Notes: generated by a model from the letters alone, not told the origin. DNA of 64,000 bases from Volutella citrinella (GCA_034401135.1 JAWZSP010000009.1:1612001-1676000); one strand, 5' to 3'. Shown: positions 46,529 through 59,480, numbered from the stretch's first letter. A program made the numbers and translations.

Positions 46529-47149
46529 TTAGCCACACAGAGAGCCCCGGCCATGTGGTAAAATTGCGCATTGGAGCTGTATCGACGTAATGCAGCCCAC
46601 TCGATCCCCAGGTGTTACAGCCAAAGAGGCAGCCTGGCTGATATAAGATCCAGCAGCGCTAGTCATCACTCTCCTCCCCCAAAACCGTCGGCCATTGGCG
46701 GCGGCCTCGGCCATGCTGGCGGTGTGGACAGCCATGGCAACTTTCTGACATGCCTCGTCTATATAAGAATTGATCTTACTCACTCTTTCCAGCGAGTGGG
46801 CGTTGCGTACTGCTGTCGCGGCGTCAACGCAGCCTTGGTGAATGGCTGCCGAGAAATCGCCATAGACACGCTCGTCGTACCCCGAGACGGGTATTTGCGC
46901 GTCGGCGCTTTCCATGAAGGCATCGATCATTTGCTATATACTGGCTCTATGCATGGACCGTAGTTTAGAGAGAGGTAGTTGAAATGCTTGCCTATTATTG
47001 GGATTGTCGTTGTAGGCTGGTGGCGGGGACTCTAAAGCTGGGGCCGAAGGAGGAGACTGTGAAGCTGGCCCCCGACACACTCCAGTTCTATTCCGTGGCT
47101 CGCCTGCCTCTTTAGTGTCATGACATCGTCGCAGTTGGCTTTGGCACAA
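46529..47149 (-). pseudogene. Possible relic of a small helical protein gene
   Basis: On the minus strand, a Pro-rich segment (SQSPPSAPALESPPPAYND, around 47090-47010) is followed by a frame at 46930-46529 reading MIDAFMESADAQIP, DFSAAIHQGCVDAATAVRNA and YIDEACQKVAMAVHTASMAE. The two halves look like one small soluble helical protein. A GC..AG intron (AG/GCAAGC donor) can be drawn between them, but phase does not fit and no ATG opens the first part. I recognise no family. It may be a decayed or misread gene. Confidence 0.3.
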
Positions 47150-47509
47150 GATACTATCGGCGGTGGGCAGTTACGGAGAGACGCAAAGCATGTTGATAGA
47201 TAGCACGGGGGATGGTGATTGGGCGTCTCGGATAGTTCGATTGCGACCGGAATCAATGGAACGAAAACGACGAAACTGGCGGGCGTGGTGACAACTAAAT
47301 GTTAAGTTGGACGGGCACATCGGAAACAGCCACGAGGTAAACTTTTGTCGGGATCAGACCTTGGTGGTCTGGTAAAATTCGCGGATGGTGCCGGCGGCAT
47401 CCAGGAACGCGATGCTCGCATTTTGTGTGTCTATAGTATGACAGGAAGTTGTAAGCAGATAGAACCAAGCGGGAATGGTAAGTCTAGATGACGGACTGAA
47501 TAGAGCAGC

Positions 47510-47640
47510 GACGAGCGCAAATAAGCACCGACATGTGCTCATAAGCACCTAGAAGTTCCACAAGTGCCGACAAGCAGCCAAAAGTGCCAATAAGTATCGA
47601 CAAGCTCCTGAATGTGTCGATATGTACCGACATGTAAGTA
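47510..47640. repeat. Degenerate short tandem repeat
   Basis: Words such as AAGCACC, AAGTGCCGACAAGC, AAGTGCCAATAAG and TATCGACAAGC recur about every 10-18 bp over roughly 130 bp. The copies are too worn to define a clean unit. Confidence 0.45.
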
Positions 47641-49005
47641 AAAGCCGGCTACATAGTGGTGGTGAGAATCTTTGGGGTTGATCATGGTTGCTTGTTCTGG
47701 GCATGTCATGAGACAAACACGGCCCGCACCCCTGGAACCACGATGGCGCCTACTGTTATCGACATACTGTCCTCCTCATCCTCTTCCTTATCATCATGGC
47801 CATCAGCGTCATCACGGTCGTTGTCGTAGCAAGCAATGTGCTTTGACGGGGGCCGACTTACCAAGGCCAGCTTGGACAAAGACTGATCAAGCTGGGAGTC
47901 GGACAGCTCATCTGTCGCAACTGCCTGGGAAACAGGAAGCTCTTGCAGGCAACTATTTAAGGAGAGTGCCATAGCTCATTGGGAAGCATGCTCAGGCTCA
48001 AGAGCAAGAAGCTGGCAGCGACCCGGCATGAGATAGTGACGAGTGCAGGCCGAAAAATGCGCGGACAGCGGCCGCCGCCGTTCTGGAACCATTCTCACAA
48101 CTTGTCAGTATGTGGCTGCCGATGACAGGGGGGTTAATTGCCTTTGCTGCGGCAAGCCCCTCCATCATCACCTCCAGGGGTGGCACTCTTCCCTCCTGGA
48201 TGCTCAACAGTCAGCCAATGAAGACCAACTAGTTGATAGCCTGCATCAGTATCTCGGTAGTCGCCATTCAATGGCACGCTAGACGCCGCTGTGGATGGCT
48301 ATGCCCTGGTCACGACGGCGCCGCCACCCAGCTGTTGTTTGTTTGTTTGCGTCTCGCCCCCCTCAACCCCGCCCTCCCTGCTTCAATCAACCGCGGCATC
48401 GCATTCGTCGATTGGATCTTGTTCCCTCTCCTGCGTAATCGCGCCGTCATGACAGAGCCTGTTGCTAGACACGGAGTCATGACAAGTTCAATGTCACTCG
48501 CGCAGTGCCTCCCCGTGCAGCCACCATGAGCGACCACCACCGCATCCTTCTTGTCGACACATGTCAGCACTTGTCTGCAGTCACCTTCCGAAACAGCAGG
48601 CACAAGCGCTTTCCTTGCCCGGTCATCATTCGTCCTCTTCAGTCTCATCGGCATCTTCGAGCCCAGCGCTCTGCTGAACTTTGCATCCAGGCACGCTCCC
48701 CTATCCCTACCGACACGGATAAGTAAACTAAGAATTAGATTGTGCTAAAGGTTTATATTTTATAAATTTATATTTAGCTTGGTAGTAATAGCTTTAATTC
48801 TATATGCGGAATATTGTATCAGAAAGCATCTCTTTCTTTCCTAGCAGAAATGTTCTAGATCAACTTCTACGTTGTGTATGTGACATGTTAAAGACATATA
48901 GAAACTACAATACAGAAAAAAAAAAGCAGGAATATATCGACGAGTTACACTCGAACATCATTCCCCCACGACAAGCCATTCAAGAGCAGCATCGCCCCCT
49001 GGCGC

Positions 49006-49936
49006 TTACCAAGTAAGGTAGAAGTACTTGAACCAGTAGTTTGCGCCAGCTCCTGTGTTCTTGATTAACATGAAGAACGTACCCTCTCCCACAAGCCCTC
49101 CAAAAGGTGCCAAGTCCACAGTCTGATGTCCCACGGAAGGGTTGGTGCGAGCTTGGGGGGGAGTGTACTCCCACACGATTTCGTTTCCAACGGCGAGCAT
49201 GAAGGTAACAGCGTCGAACTTTTTGGGCTATCCACCAGACACTCCAAGCTCATATCCGAAGCGGTAGCTGATGAGGGGGTTCAGCTCAAAGGTCTTTGTG
49301 TAGGTAACCGTGGCGACCGACTCCGCTCCGCCCTTCTTGGGCTCCACGATTCGAAGGCTGCCGTGCGTGTTCCTCACTGACTTTGTGTTGTCCATCTCCC
49401 AGGCAGAGTTACCCGTCCATTCAATTTGGAGGTTTTCGATGCCGCCAGCCTCGTAGTCGAGCTTGAGGACTGAGTCTAGAGAAGGCCACGTGTTAGTAAA
49501 TCGGAAATTGGGGCAAGACGGACTTCCACGTACTATCAACACATTCATGGCACTCCATCTGAGTCCAAGTGTGTGCGTCGGCCGAGTCACCTTCCTTGAA
49601 TCCGGATTCGTTGAACGGAGCCGTGGTGATCCAGCAGGTGGCCTGCTTGTCATAGTGGTATGCTTTGCACCCCTCCACCAAGGTACACTGCCTCACACAG
49701 CCCTCCTGGTTTGTGGTCGGCTTGCCCATGTCCCAGTTGTTTTTGACAGTTCCGCGCCTACCGCAAATAACACCATCTGGCAGGGGCTTCCTGTTGAAGC
49801 AGGTCAAAGGGGCCGGCTTGGCTGTTCCCATGGCCTCATCGCGAGCCTGGAGGACTTGTGTTGCGGGCTGCTTGTAAGCCGCTGCCATGGCGAGAGAAGC
49901 CGTCGCCGAAAAAAGGAGAGTCTTTAGGATAGACAT
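49006..49936 (-). pseudogene. Secreted protein of unknown family, interrupted by an in-frame TAG
   Basis: Minus-strand exons are 49936-49534 and 49475-49006 (58-bp intron GTACGT..TAG). Residues 1-20 (MSILKTLLFSATASLAMAAA) form a signal peptide. The next part is cysteine-containing (LTCFNRKPLPDGVICGRRG, GCVRQCTLVEGCKAYHYD, CWITT, ECHECVD), resembling a PAN/apple-like fold. Exon 2 is rich in beta-strand sequence. At 49230-49228 a TAG stops the frame after GVSGG (216 residues). Directly after it the same frame runs on for 73 more codons (PKKFDAVTFMLAVGNEIVW to WFKYFYLTW, TAA at 49008-49006). The downstream part looks like real protein, so the TAG is probably a nonsense mutation, but a shorter functional form or an assembly error is possible. 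Confidence 0.65.
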
Positions 49937-51736
49937 CTTTGGATTTTGGATTAAGTTGGTGTAATAAAAAAAATCGGAGAATAGTGTAGCAGAGCGAGAT
50001 TGACTTAATGATGCGGGGATTCTGTAAGAAGGCGATTTGAAGGGTGGTGGCTGAGAAGAGATGTAAAGGAGAAAACTGGCTTATTTATTACTTGGGAGAG
50101 ATTGAATCCATCTTGGGGGCGACGTCGAGGTTATTGACCATTGCCGTTTTAAGCACTCTGTCGCCGAAGATGTGTTGGTCCTACCGGCAGTTGTGGAAGG
50201 TTGGGGCTCGTGCTGGCCAACGAACATTTCTTAACAACGTCCAGTGGGCTAAAATTAGACGAATGAGGTGTGGAAAGGCGAAGTCCATGGGAAATTATAG
50301 GGGCAATAGCAAGGCGCCTCGGCCAATGCACTGACGGCGAATCCATCGATCCCGATTGAGCGTCTCCGGGAATCCAAAATTTCCTCGTTGGGAGATCCCA
50401 AGACCCCGATCAGCTTCAATGTGGGTCGTCCATCGCCGTCGTCGCCGTACCATTATGCCCGGCTCGCTGTCAACGTGCATGCACTTCGCCAGAATTACAC
50501 TGGCAGACCTTGCATGAGCTTATTCCCATGTTTACAGGCAGAGAAGAAATACATCTATTCCAAGCTCCCTGGCATCCCTGACCTGGTCAAATATCACGCC
50601 CTCGTCCTTCAAATCCCGGCTCTCTATGTATGATCCGCTTCAGATACTGATAGATGCTCCAGTCGCTATTGGCTTGCTTAATTTGATATGTCCCCCTTCT
50701 CTGTATTTCCTTTCTAGATTTTCTTAACGTAGTCCTCGGTATATCGTTTTCGCACTGCTAGCTTTGTCACATCACCAGCAGGGTTGGTATGTGACAACAA
50801 ACTCATTGTACATAGCCATGGAGTGTTTCTCCACCTCTCATTTCGGCCAGTTTACCAAAGGCGCAGATAAATCGGTGCAGCCCCAGACTTTATGCGCAGT
50901 AACCGTAGCACGAGACCGGGGGACTGTATAAGAAATTCTCGGTGTAGCCCATGCGGTTTGTCGAAGGCATCTGGTGAGGCACTTTTCCTTGCTATATCGT
51001 ACCAGCATTATAACCGCCTGATGGTTGCGTACGCGGCCCCAGAAATTGAGCCGAAGTAAGCATACCCCAACAGCAAAGGGTTAGTCCAGCCCGCTAGAAC
51101 AAGGGTCCCTCGTTGATTGCCGGCGGCCCGGATATGTACGAGAAAAATCGATGCAACGTAATTTCGTAAAAGGGTAAATAAAACTCCGTCGCCCAGTATG
51201 GACACAGCAGCGTAATTATCGCATAGAGCCGCGAATTTGCAGCTGTCTGGTCACATCATCTACCACCACGCCGGCAAGGTATCGATCCCTGACTTCACCA
51301 CCACAGACTTCTCGTCTTCTTCTAGAAGCCATGCTCGTTCTTAGAAATCATTTGCAAACCGCTCTTATCTGGTTGATCTTCTGCCGGGATCTCCGTTCAC
51401 CAATGACACGAATTCTCCTAGCGGGGCTGCGGCTCCTCCTGTCCAATTCAGCGGCCGCCCCCCGCCCTGTGTGGCCGGCGGCCGTTTAACAGGCCATCTT
51501 AGTACAAACTCTATCTGGGGGTGGAGATGATACAGCACGACAGTAAAGCCAATTAGTAACGACCAAGGCCGAATGCGGGGAGGCGCATTCGGTTGAAGCG
51601 CGGTTTTGTTATCTCCTAGGAGCCAAAACTACGTTTCAAGATGCAGGGCTGATAGCAGAAAGATAAGGAAATGATGGAGGGGAGGGGAGGGAGGCCATAT
51701 ATATAATACAAAGTAATGCGCTTCTAATTGATGTGA
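49937..51736. other. Long intergenic region
   Basis: About 1.8 kb with no supported gene. An inverted repeat, CGGCCGCC (51452-51459) and GGCGGCCG (51477-51484) with a 17-bp loop, is present. TATATATAA at about 51698-51706 is the likely core promoter of the following permease gene. Confidence 0.45.
51698..51706 (+). promoter_or_regulatory. TATA box of the MFS permease gene
   Basis: TATATATAA lies about 30 bp before the first ATG (51737) and 67 bp before the in-frame second ATG (51773). The spacing suggests that the second ATG may be the one normally used. Confidence 0.5.
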
Positions 51737-53536
51737 ATGATCAACACACCGGTCTGCATCAACACTGCCATCATGTTCCACATCAGAGACCTGCTGTCGC
51801 CCAAGCCGGCACTGGACGTTCCAGGCCTGGAGACGGTCGATCTCAACGACAAAGAGATGGAGAAGAGGATTGTGCGCAAGCAGGATATTCGCATTCTTCC
51901 ATGGATCTGCATCACCTACCTTCTCAGTATGCTGCGGTTCGGTTTATTCATTTTATCGGCCATTCAACTAACATGACTAGACTACCTTGATCGCGTCAAT
52001 CTCGGCAACGCACGAACTCTGAACAATGACACCCCCCAGGACAACATCGTGACTCAGCTGAATCTCACTGGCCAGCGCTATAACGTCGCTGTCGCCTTGT
52101 TCTTTGTGCCTTACGTCTTGATGGAGTTTCCTAGCAACATCCTGCTCAAGTACTTCTCACCCAGCAAATGGATTGCCCGAATTATGGTGTCATGGGGCAT
52201 CATCACCGTCTGCACGGCTGCTGTACACACCTACGCTGGTCTGCTGATTGTGAGAATCTTTCTTGGTCTGGCCGAAGCCGGTTTCTTCCCTGGGTAAGTC
52301 TGGTTGGTGTGAGGACTATCAGGACAGGACCATCGACTAATAACAACAACCAGTGTCATGATGTACCTCTGCTTCTGGTACAAGCCTGATGAGCGAGCAA
52401 CGCGAATGGCCATCTTTGCTTCCAGCGTAGCGGTTGCGGGCGCTTTTGGAGGTCTGCTCGCGACAGGAATCTCTTTCCTCAATGGCAAGGCCGGACTGGC
52501 TGGTTGGCAATGGCTTTTTGTTCTCGAGGGTATCCCCTCCGTTATCGTTGGAGTCATGGTCTGGTTCTGGCTTCCCGACTGTGCGTTTCTCATTGCCTAC
52601 AGTACCGTACGTCACTAAGGACGCTTTGCTTACGTTTGAACTAGATCCTCAAACTGTCTCATGGCTTACGCCAGAGGAACGTGCATATGCCGTCAAGCGA
52701 CTCGGCCCGTACGCCCCATCAATGAAGGACAAGCACTGGGACAGCAAGGTCGCCAAGGAGACACTCAGCGACATTTTCTTCTGGATCTTTGCGCTCCAGT
52801 ACTTCCTCATGACCAACTCGCTCAACGCCTTTGGATACTTCGCCCCCACCATTGTCGCCTCTCTTGGCTTCAAAGGCTATGATGCCCAGCTCCTCACCGT
52901 GCCGCCAAACGTCTTCGCCATGTTCATCATCATTGGCAACTGCCTGCACAGCGACAGGACAAAAGAGCGTTCAAAGCATGTCATTGCAGGCCTGACGTTT
53001 GTGGCAATCGGTTACTTGCTACTGGCTGTGGTCGGGAACTGGAAAGTCCGTTACTTTGCAGTATTTGTGATTGCCTGCACCAACGCCGCCGTGCTTCCGT
53101 TTGTCGCTGTAAGTGAAATTCCCAGCCCAGCCCACTAGAATCTTGATGAGATGGACAGCGAAACTGACATGATACCTCACAGCATCGAACTGCGCTCGTC
53201 CAGGGCTCAACCGCCACGGCTCTAGCAACCGGAGGCATGATCTCCATTGCAAACATCGGTGGTATCACAGCGCCGTTCCTGTTCCCGAGCTCTACTTCTC
53301 CAATGTACTCGATGGGCAACTGGACTGTCTTCGCCTTCCTGATCACGGCCGTTGTCATGACTGGGTACATCTGGTATGTCTTTGGTAACCACAGCGGTTA
53401 CCGCACTGGGCCAGATGACAGGAATGGCACCACCGAGATCCTAGACGCTGGCGATAAGGAAGATTTACGAGTTGTCAGCACAGAGATGGCACCTGACAAT
53501 CGAGATAGGAAGTCGAAGGGCGTGGAAGAGGTGTAA
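51737..53536 (+). CDS. MFS permease of the allantoate (Dal5/ACS) family
   Basis: Exons 51737-51926, 51981-52293, 52354-52580, 52645-53108 and 53183-53536 (introns 54-74 bp) give 515 residues from the first ATG, or 503 from the second (51773, MFHIRDLLSPKP). Family landmarks are KQDIRILPWICITYLLNYLDR (split over exon 1/2, DRVN loop), VPYVLMEFPSNILLK, RIFLGLAEAGFFPG, YKPDERATRMAIF, WQWLFVLEGIPS and WLTPEERAY. Twelve helices are expected. Members of the anion:cation symporter group import small anionic nutrients such as allantoate, nicotinate, pantothenate or short peptides. The substrate here is not determined. It is the last gene before the AT-rich block, which starts within about 100 bp of its stop. 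Confidence 0.92.
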
Positions 53537-53817
53537 TTTAGAGAGTGTTAGTTTAATTATAACAGACAGCGTCATAATAGGGATATAATCAGTACATTAA
53601 GCAGAACAGAAGATATTAATTAAGGTCGTGGTGTTTAAATAACTACTTTTTATTAGTCGCACTACTAGCTTTTATAGCTTAGATTTTTAAAATATAATTA
53701 ATTTATAATAATTAAAATAGTTTTAATTATATAAATATATATTAATATATTAAAATTATATATTAATAAAATAAATAAAATAATATTAATAAAAAATAAT
53801 TAAAAATTATTATTAAT

Positions 53818-53910
53818 ATAATATATAAATAATATATAAATAATATATAAATAATATATAAATAATATATAAATAATATATAAATAATATATAAATAATA
53901 TATAAATTAA
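53818..53910. repeat. 12-bp AT tandem repeat
   Basis: About eight head-to-tail copies of a 12-bp unit of the form ATAAATAATATA, nearly perfect, close to the inner edge of the AT-rich block. Confidence 0.85.
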
Positions 53911-56900
53911 ATTATATAAGTTTATAAAATAAATATTAAAATATTATAATAAAAAATAATTAAAATTTATTTATTATTTTAATAAGTTTATTTTATAATT
54001 ATATATATAATAATATTTTTATATATATAAATAAATATTTTATTTTATTTTTATATATATTTTTATTTATATTAATAAATTAAATAATACTTTTTAATTA
54101 AAATAAAATTAAATATTAAATATTATAATAATTATATTAATAATTAAAAAATTATTAATATTAAATATATTTTTTAAAAAATTATATATATTAATATTTA
54201 TTATATATTTATTAAAAATAAAAATATATTTATTAATTTTAATATAAAAATTATAATTTATATATTAATTATTTTTAAAAAAAAATAATTTTTTTTTATT
54301 AATTTAAATTTAATTAATTATTTTATTAATAAAATATCTTAATAATTTTTTAAATTTATATATTTATATATTAAGTTTATATATATAATATTATATATTA
54401 ATAATTTAATAAATAAATTAGTATAAAATTATTTTATTATTATTATATTTAATAATATATATATTTAAAAAAAATAATATAAATATTTTTAAAAACTTAT
54501 ATATAAAAGTTTATATATAGAATTTTAAAAAAGGAATTAAAAATATATATATAAACTTATTAATAAATAAATTAAAGTTTTTTAATATATAAATTATTAA
54601 AATTAAATATTAATATATTATATAAAAGAATATATATAAATTAAAATAATTTTAATATAAATATATAAAAAAATATTTATTATAAATTAAAAAAAAATTA
54701 ATTATTATTTAAAAATTATATTAATTATAAAAATTTTTAATTATAATTATTATTAAGTAATTATAATAATTATAAATAAAAAAAATAAAAAATAAAAGTT
54801 TTATATAATAAATATTATTAATATATAATTTTATTAAAAAATATATATTTAATATAAATAGTTTTTAAATTATTAATATAATTTAAGTATTTTAATTAAT
54901 ATTATATAATAATTTTTAATTATTATTAAATATAATTATTAAAAAGCTAAATATAATTAAAATTAAAAATATTAAAAATTAATTAAATAATAATAATATA
55001 TATAAATTATTATTTAATAATATTATTTTATTTATTTTATTAATATAAATTTATATAATTAAAATTATTTTAATTATTATTTAATTATTATTTATTATAT
55101 TTTTAATTTTAATTATATTTAATTATTATAATATTTAATATTAAAATAATTAAATAATTTTATTATAAATTAAAAATTATATTAAAAATTAAAATAATTA
55201 AAAAGAAAGTTTTTTTATTATTAATATATATATTTAATATTATTTATTATATATAAATATATTTTTAAATAAAATTAATATTAAAAAAATTTATTTTTTA
55301 ATTATTTTTTTATTATAAAATCTTATTATTATTTTTTATAAAATTTTATATTTTATATTTTAATTTAAATATTATAAATATTTTATATATTATATAATAA
55401 TAATTTAAAAAATTTTTATAAGTTTTTTAAAAAAATTATAAAATTAATTAAAAAAAAATATTTTAATAAATTAATAAATATAATTATAAATTTTTTTAAA
55501 TTTAATTAAAAAATAAATTTTTTAAATTTTAAATTTAATTATTATAATATAATTTATTTTAAATTTAAAAATTAATTTTTTAAAAATTATTTAAATAAAA
55601 AAATAAATAAAAAAATATATAAAAAAATAAATATAAAATTAATATTAATTTATATAAAAATATAATTTAAAATTTAAAATTAAAAAAAAAATATTTTTAA
55701 AATTAAATTAATATAATAAGTTTTATTTAAAGTTTTAAGTTTTATATATAAATTTTATAAAAGCTTATTAAGTTTTAAGTATTTAATTAATATTAAGTAA
55801 ATTAAATTTTATTTATTAATATAATAACTTTATTAAATATAATTAAATTTTTATAATTACTTTATTATAAATAAAGTATATTCTTAGCTTTACTTTATTA
55901 TATATATAGCTTATATAAATTTAGATTTTATAATAATAATAATAATAATAATAATTTAATTTATTATGTTTTAGATTTTTAATTTTTTTATTTATTATTA
56001 TTAAATTATTATTTATTTATTAATTTTTTAATATAATATTTTTTTAATAAAATTATTAATTTTATTTTTAATTTTTTTATTTTTATTATATTATTATTAT
56101 TAATATAATAATACTTTTTTAAATTAAAAAGATTTTATTAATATTTATTTTTAATAAATAAAAAGGCTTTATTAAATTATATATTAATAAAATATTTTTT
56201 TTTAATTAATTATAATTATTTAATTAAATATTATATAATAATAATAAGAAATATTATATTATTTATAAAATAAAATTAAGTATTATATAATATATTATTA
56301 AATTTTTATTTAAATATTTTAAAAGCTTATTTTAAATCTTAATTAAGTTTTATAATTTTATTTAAATTTATAAAAATATTTTTAAAAATATTAATTATTA
56401 TTATATTTTTATTAAAAATTATATAAATTTTATTTTAAATAATTATTATAATATTTTTTTAAATATAATAAATATTTATATTAAAACTTAAAAGTTTTTT
56501 TAAGAAATTATTATAAATTTAATATATATTTATAATATTAATATTAAAATTATATTTATATAATAATAATTTTAAAAAATTAATTTTATTTAAAAATTAT
56601 TAATTATTATAATTTTATAAAATATAAATTAAATTATTATTATATATTTATTATTTTTAATTTTTTTATTATAAATATAAATAATTTTTATTAATATTAA
56701 TATTAAAACTAATTAATTAATATATATTTAAAAAATTTTTATTATTATAAATATTAATAAAATTTTAAAAATATTTAATATTATAATTAAATATAAAAAG
56801 ACTTTTTTTTAATAAAATTAATTAATTAATTAGCTTTTTATAAACTTTTTATATTTTTTATTTTTAATATATAAAAAAAATAATATTAAAATACTTAATT

Positions 56901-57042
56901 TAATATATTTATTTAAAATTAATATATTATTTTAAATAAAATAAATTTTTATTAACTTAGTAATATATAATATTATTTTAATAAAAAATAGATTAATAAT
57001 AATAAAAATAAAGCTTTAATAAATATTTTTAATAATATAATT

Positions 57043-57078
<36 letters not shown>

Positions 57079-58282
57079 TATTTTATTTTTAATAATAAGT
57101 TAATTATTAAGTATAAATTTAATTATTTTTATTTTAAGTTTTTATAATATTAAAAATTAAATTAAAACTTTAATATAATATTATTATATATTTATTAAGT
57201 TTTTAATAGTTTTTATTATTATTTTATTTTTTATATAATTATTTAATTTACTTATAATAAATTTATTTTTATTTTTTATATTTATTAAATACTTTCTTAA
57301 TTTTTATATATTATATCTTATAAATTAATTTAATTATTTAATTTTAAGAAAAGTATTATTATTATCTTATTTATATATAATAATTTCTTATACTTTTTAT
57401 TTTATTTTTTTTAAAATTAAAAAGATTATTTAATATATATTTATTTATAACTTTATTATTTTAAGATTTAAATAATATAATTAATATAATATTATATATT
57501 CTTATATACTTATTTAATAAAGCTATTTAATAAGCTTATATATTATATTACTTAATAATCTTAATATATATTAAATATAATACTAGTTTTTTATATTTAT
57601 AATAAAAGTTCTATATATTAAAACTAATTATTAAATATTTTATATATATTTACTTTTAATAATATATATTATAGTACTTAGCTTATATTTTATAATTACT
57701 TATTAATATTATATAGCTTTTTATTATATTTTTATAATCTTTTTTATATATTTTTATATATTTTTCATTTTTAATTTTAATATATATAATATATATTTAA
57801 TAATATATAGATAATAATTTATAAATATTTTAATTAAAAATATATTAATAATATTATATTTATTATTACTATATATAAACTCTACTTTTTAAAAGTATAT
57901 TATTTAATTTTATAAAGCTTTTTAATAATATATTTATAAATACTTTTTTAATATTTAGTTTAACCTTTTTATTTATCTAAAGTTATAATTTAGTTATTAA
58001 TTAACTTATTAATTAAATAACTAAATTTTATAAAACTAAGTTTAGTTATAATTTAATTAAAGTTATTTAATTAATAAACTAAAAGTGACTAAAACCACTT
58101 ATAAAAGTAATTAAGATTAAATATACTTAGACGAAATTTAGTCTTAATTAATTTATTTAGATTAAATTTAGTTATTTAATTAGTAATTTAATTAATTTTT
58201 TAAGTATAATTTAAATAATTAATTAATATTAAATACTAAAACTATATAAAAATTATAATTAAATAAGATATAAAGTACTATA

Positions 58283-59260
58283 CTTAAAACCAGTCTATTT
58301 ATAGTTTTAAATTAAATAATAAGCTAAAATACTTAATTTATATAATAATACTTATTTTAAAAATTTAATATTAATCTTAATAAAGCTATTATTTTAAATA
58401 TCTTATTTAATATAAATAAATAAAATTATTAAAGCTTAATATTTAAGTAATATATATAATTAGATATTTAAAATATATTTATTTATAATTTTAAAATTAA
58501 TTATAAATAAAAAAGCTTAGTTTATATAATAATATTCAATTATATATTTAATTAATTTAATATTAATTATTAATAAAGCTATTATTTTAAATATTTTAAT
58601 TATTACTAGTAATAAAATTATAAAAAATTAATATATATATAATATATATAAGAATATATTTAAAATAAACCTATTTATAATTTTAAAATCAATATTAAGT
58701 AAAAAGGCTTAATTTATATAATATTACTTAATTACTTATTTAAGTACTTTTATATTAACTATTAATAAAGCTATTATTATAAATATCTTAATTAATAATA
58801 ATAATAATATTATAAGAAACTAATATTTAGAATATATATATAAGAATATTTTTAAAATAAGTCTATTTTAAATTTTTAAATTAATATTAAGTAAAACAGC
58901 TTAATTTATATAATAATACTTAGTTATTTATTTAAGCACTTTAATATTAATTATTAATAAAATTATTATTTTTAATATCTTATTAAGTATTAATAATAAG
59001 ATTATAAAAGATTAATATTTAATATATAAATATAATAATATTCTTAAAATAAATCTATTTTTAAGTTTAAAATTAATATTAAATAAAAAAGCTTAATTTA
59101 TATAATAATACCTAATTTTTTATTTAACTACTTTAATATTAATTTTTAATAAATCTATTATTTGAAATAGCTTATTAAATATTAATAGTATAATTCTAAA
59201 AGATAAATATTTAAAATATATATATAATATAATTTTTAAATTAAGCCTAAAACTTAAAAC
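58283..59260. repeat. Satellite-like tandem array with a 192-bp period
   Basis: The anchor word TTAATTTATATAATAATA (or a one- to two-base variant) starts at 58333, 58517, 58709, 58901 and 59093: spacings 184, 192, 192 and 192. A second anchor near AAGCTATTATTTTAAATATCTT recurs at 58383, 58576, 58768, 58960 and 59152 with the same period. At least five units are present, each degenerate by A/T changes. Confidence 0.8.
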
Positions 59261-59279
59261 TAACTATTATATAACTTAA

Positions 59280-59480
59280 AAATCAATTCCTTTTTTATTT
59301 TTTTTAAATTAATTATAACTTTTTTAGCTTTTTTAACTTCCTTCTTTTTAAGCTTATTTTAACTAGCTTTTCCTTTTTTTTAGCCTCTTTACCTAATTCT
59401 TTTAAATTATAAATTCTTTAGCTTTTTAATAAGACTATTTTCCTAATTAAGCTAAAAGAAGTCCTATTTCTATTTTTAAT
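59280..59480 (-). mobile_element. Possible degraded transposase or other coding relic in the AT block
   Basis: This stretch has more C on the + strand than its surroundings. On the minus strand it reads as Lys-rich coding-like sequence (blocks such as GKEAKKKEKL and KRRKLKKLKK), reminiscent of the basic tail of some fungal DNA transposases. There is no intact frame and no terminal repeat was found, so the identity is a guess. Confidence 0.25.

Larger units (their letters stand above)
46115..49005. other. Gene-poor region between the cluster and a secreted protein gene
   Basis: About 2.9 kb. It contains a possible gene relic at 46529-47149 (-), a degenerate short repeat at about 47510-47640, and an AT-rich patch at about 48725-48960. 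A hydrophobic run is encoded near 47765-47846 (+) (LFLIIMAISVITVVVVA) but lacks a start and a usable frame. No confident gene is present. Confidence 0.5.

Noticed and set aside
47672..48730. Open frames on both strands, including a hydrophobic run near 47765-47846
   Set aside because: The hydrophobic run has no start codon in frame and no downstream continuation. The opposite frames are its mirror images. No family is recognisable.
51452..51484. GC-rich inverted repeat as a transcription terminator
   Set aside because: Fungal polymerase II genes do not use hairpin terminators, and no gene end lies nearby.
58283..59260. CRISPR array
   Set aside because: The units are long (192 bp), degenerate across their whole length, contain no short-repeat/unique-spacer pattern, and the genome is eukaryotic.
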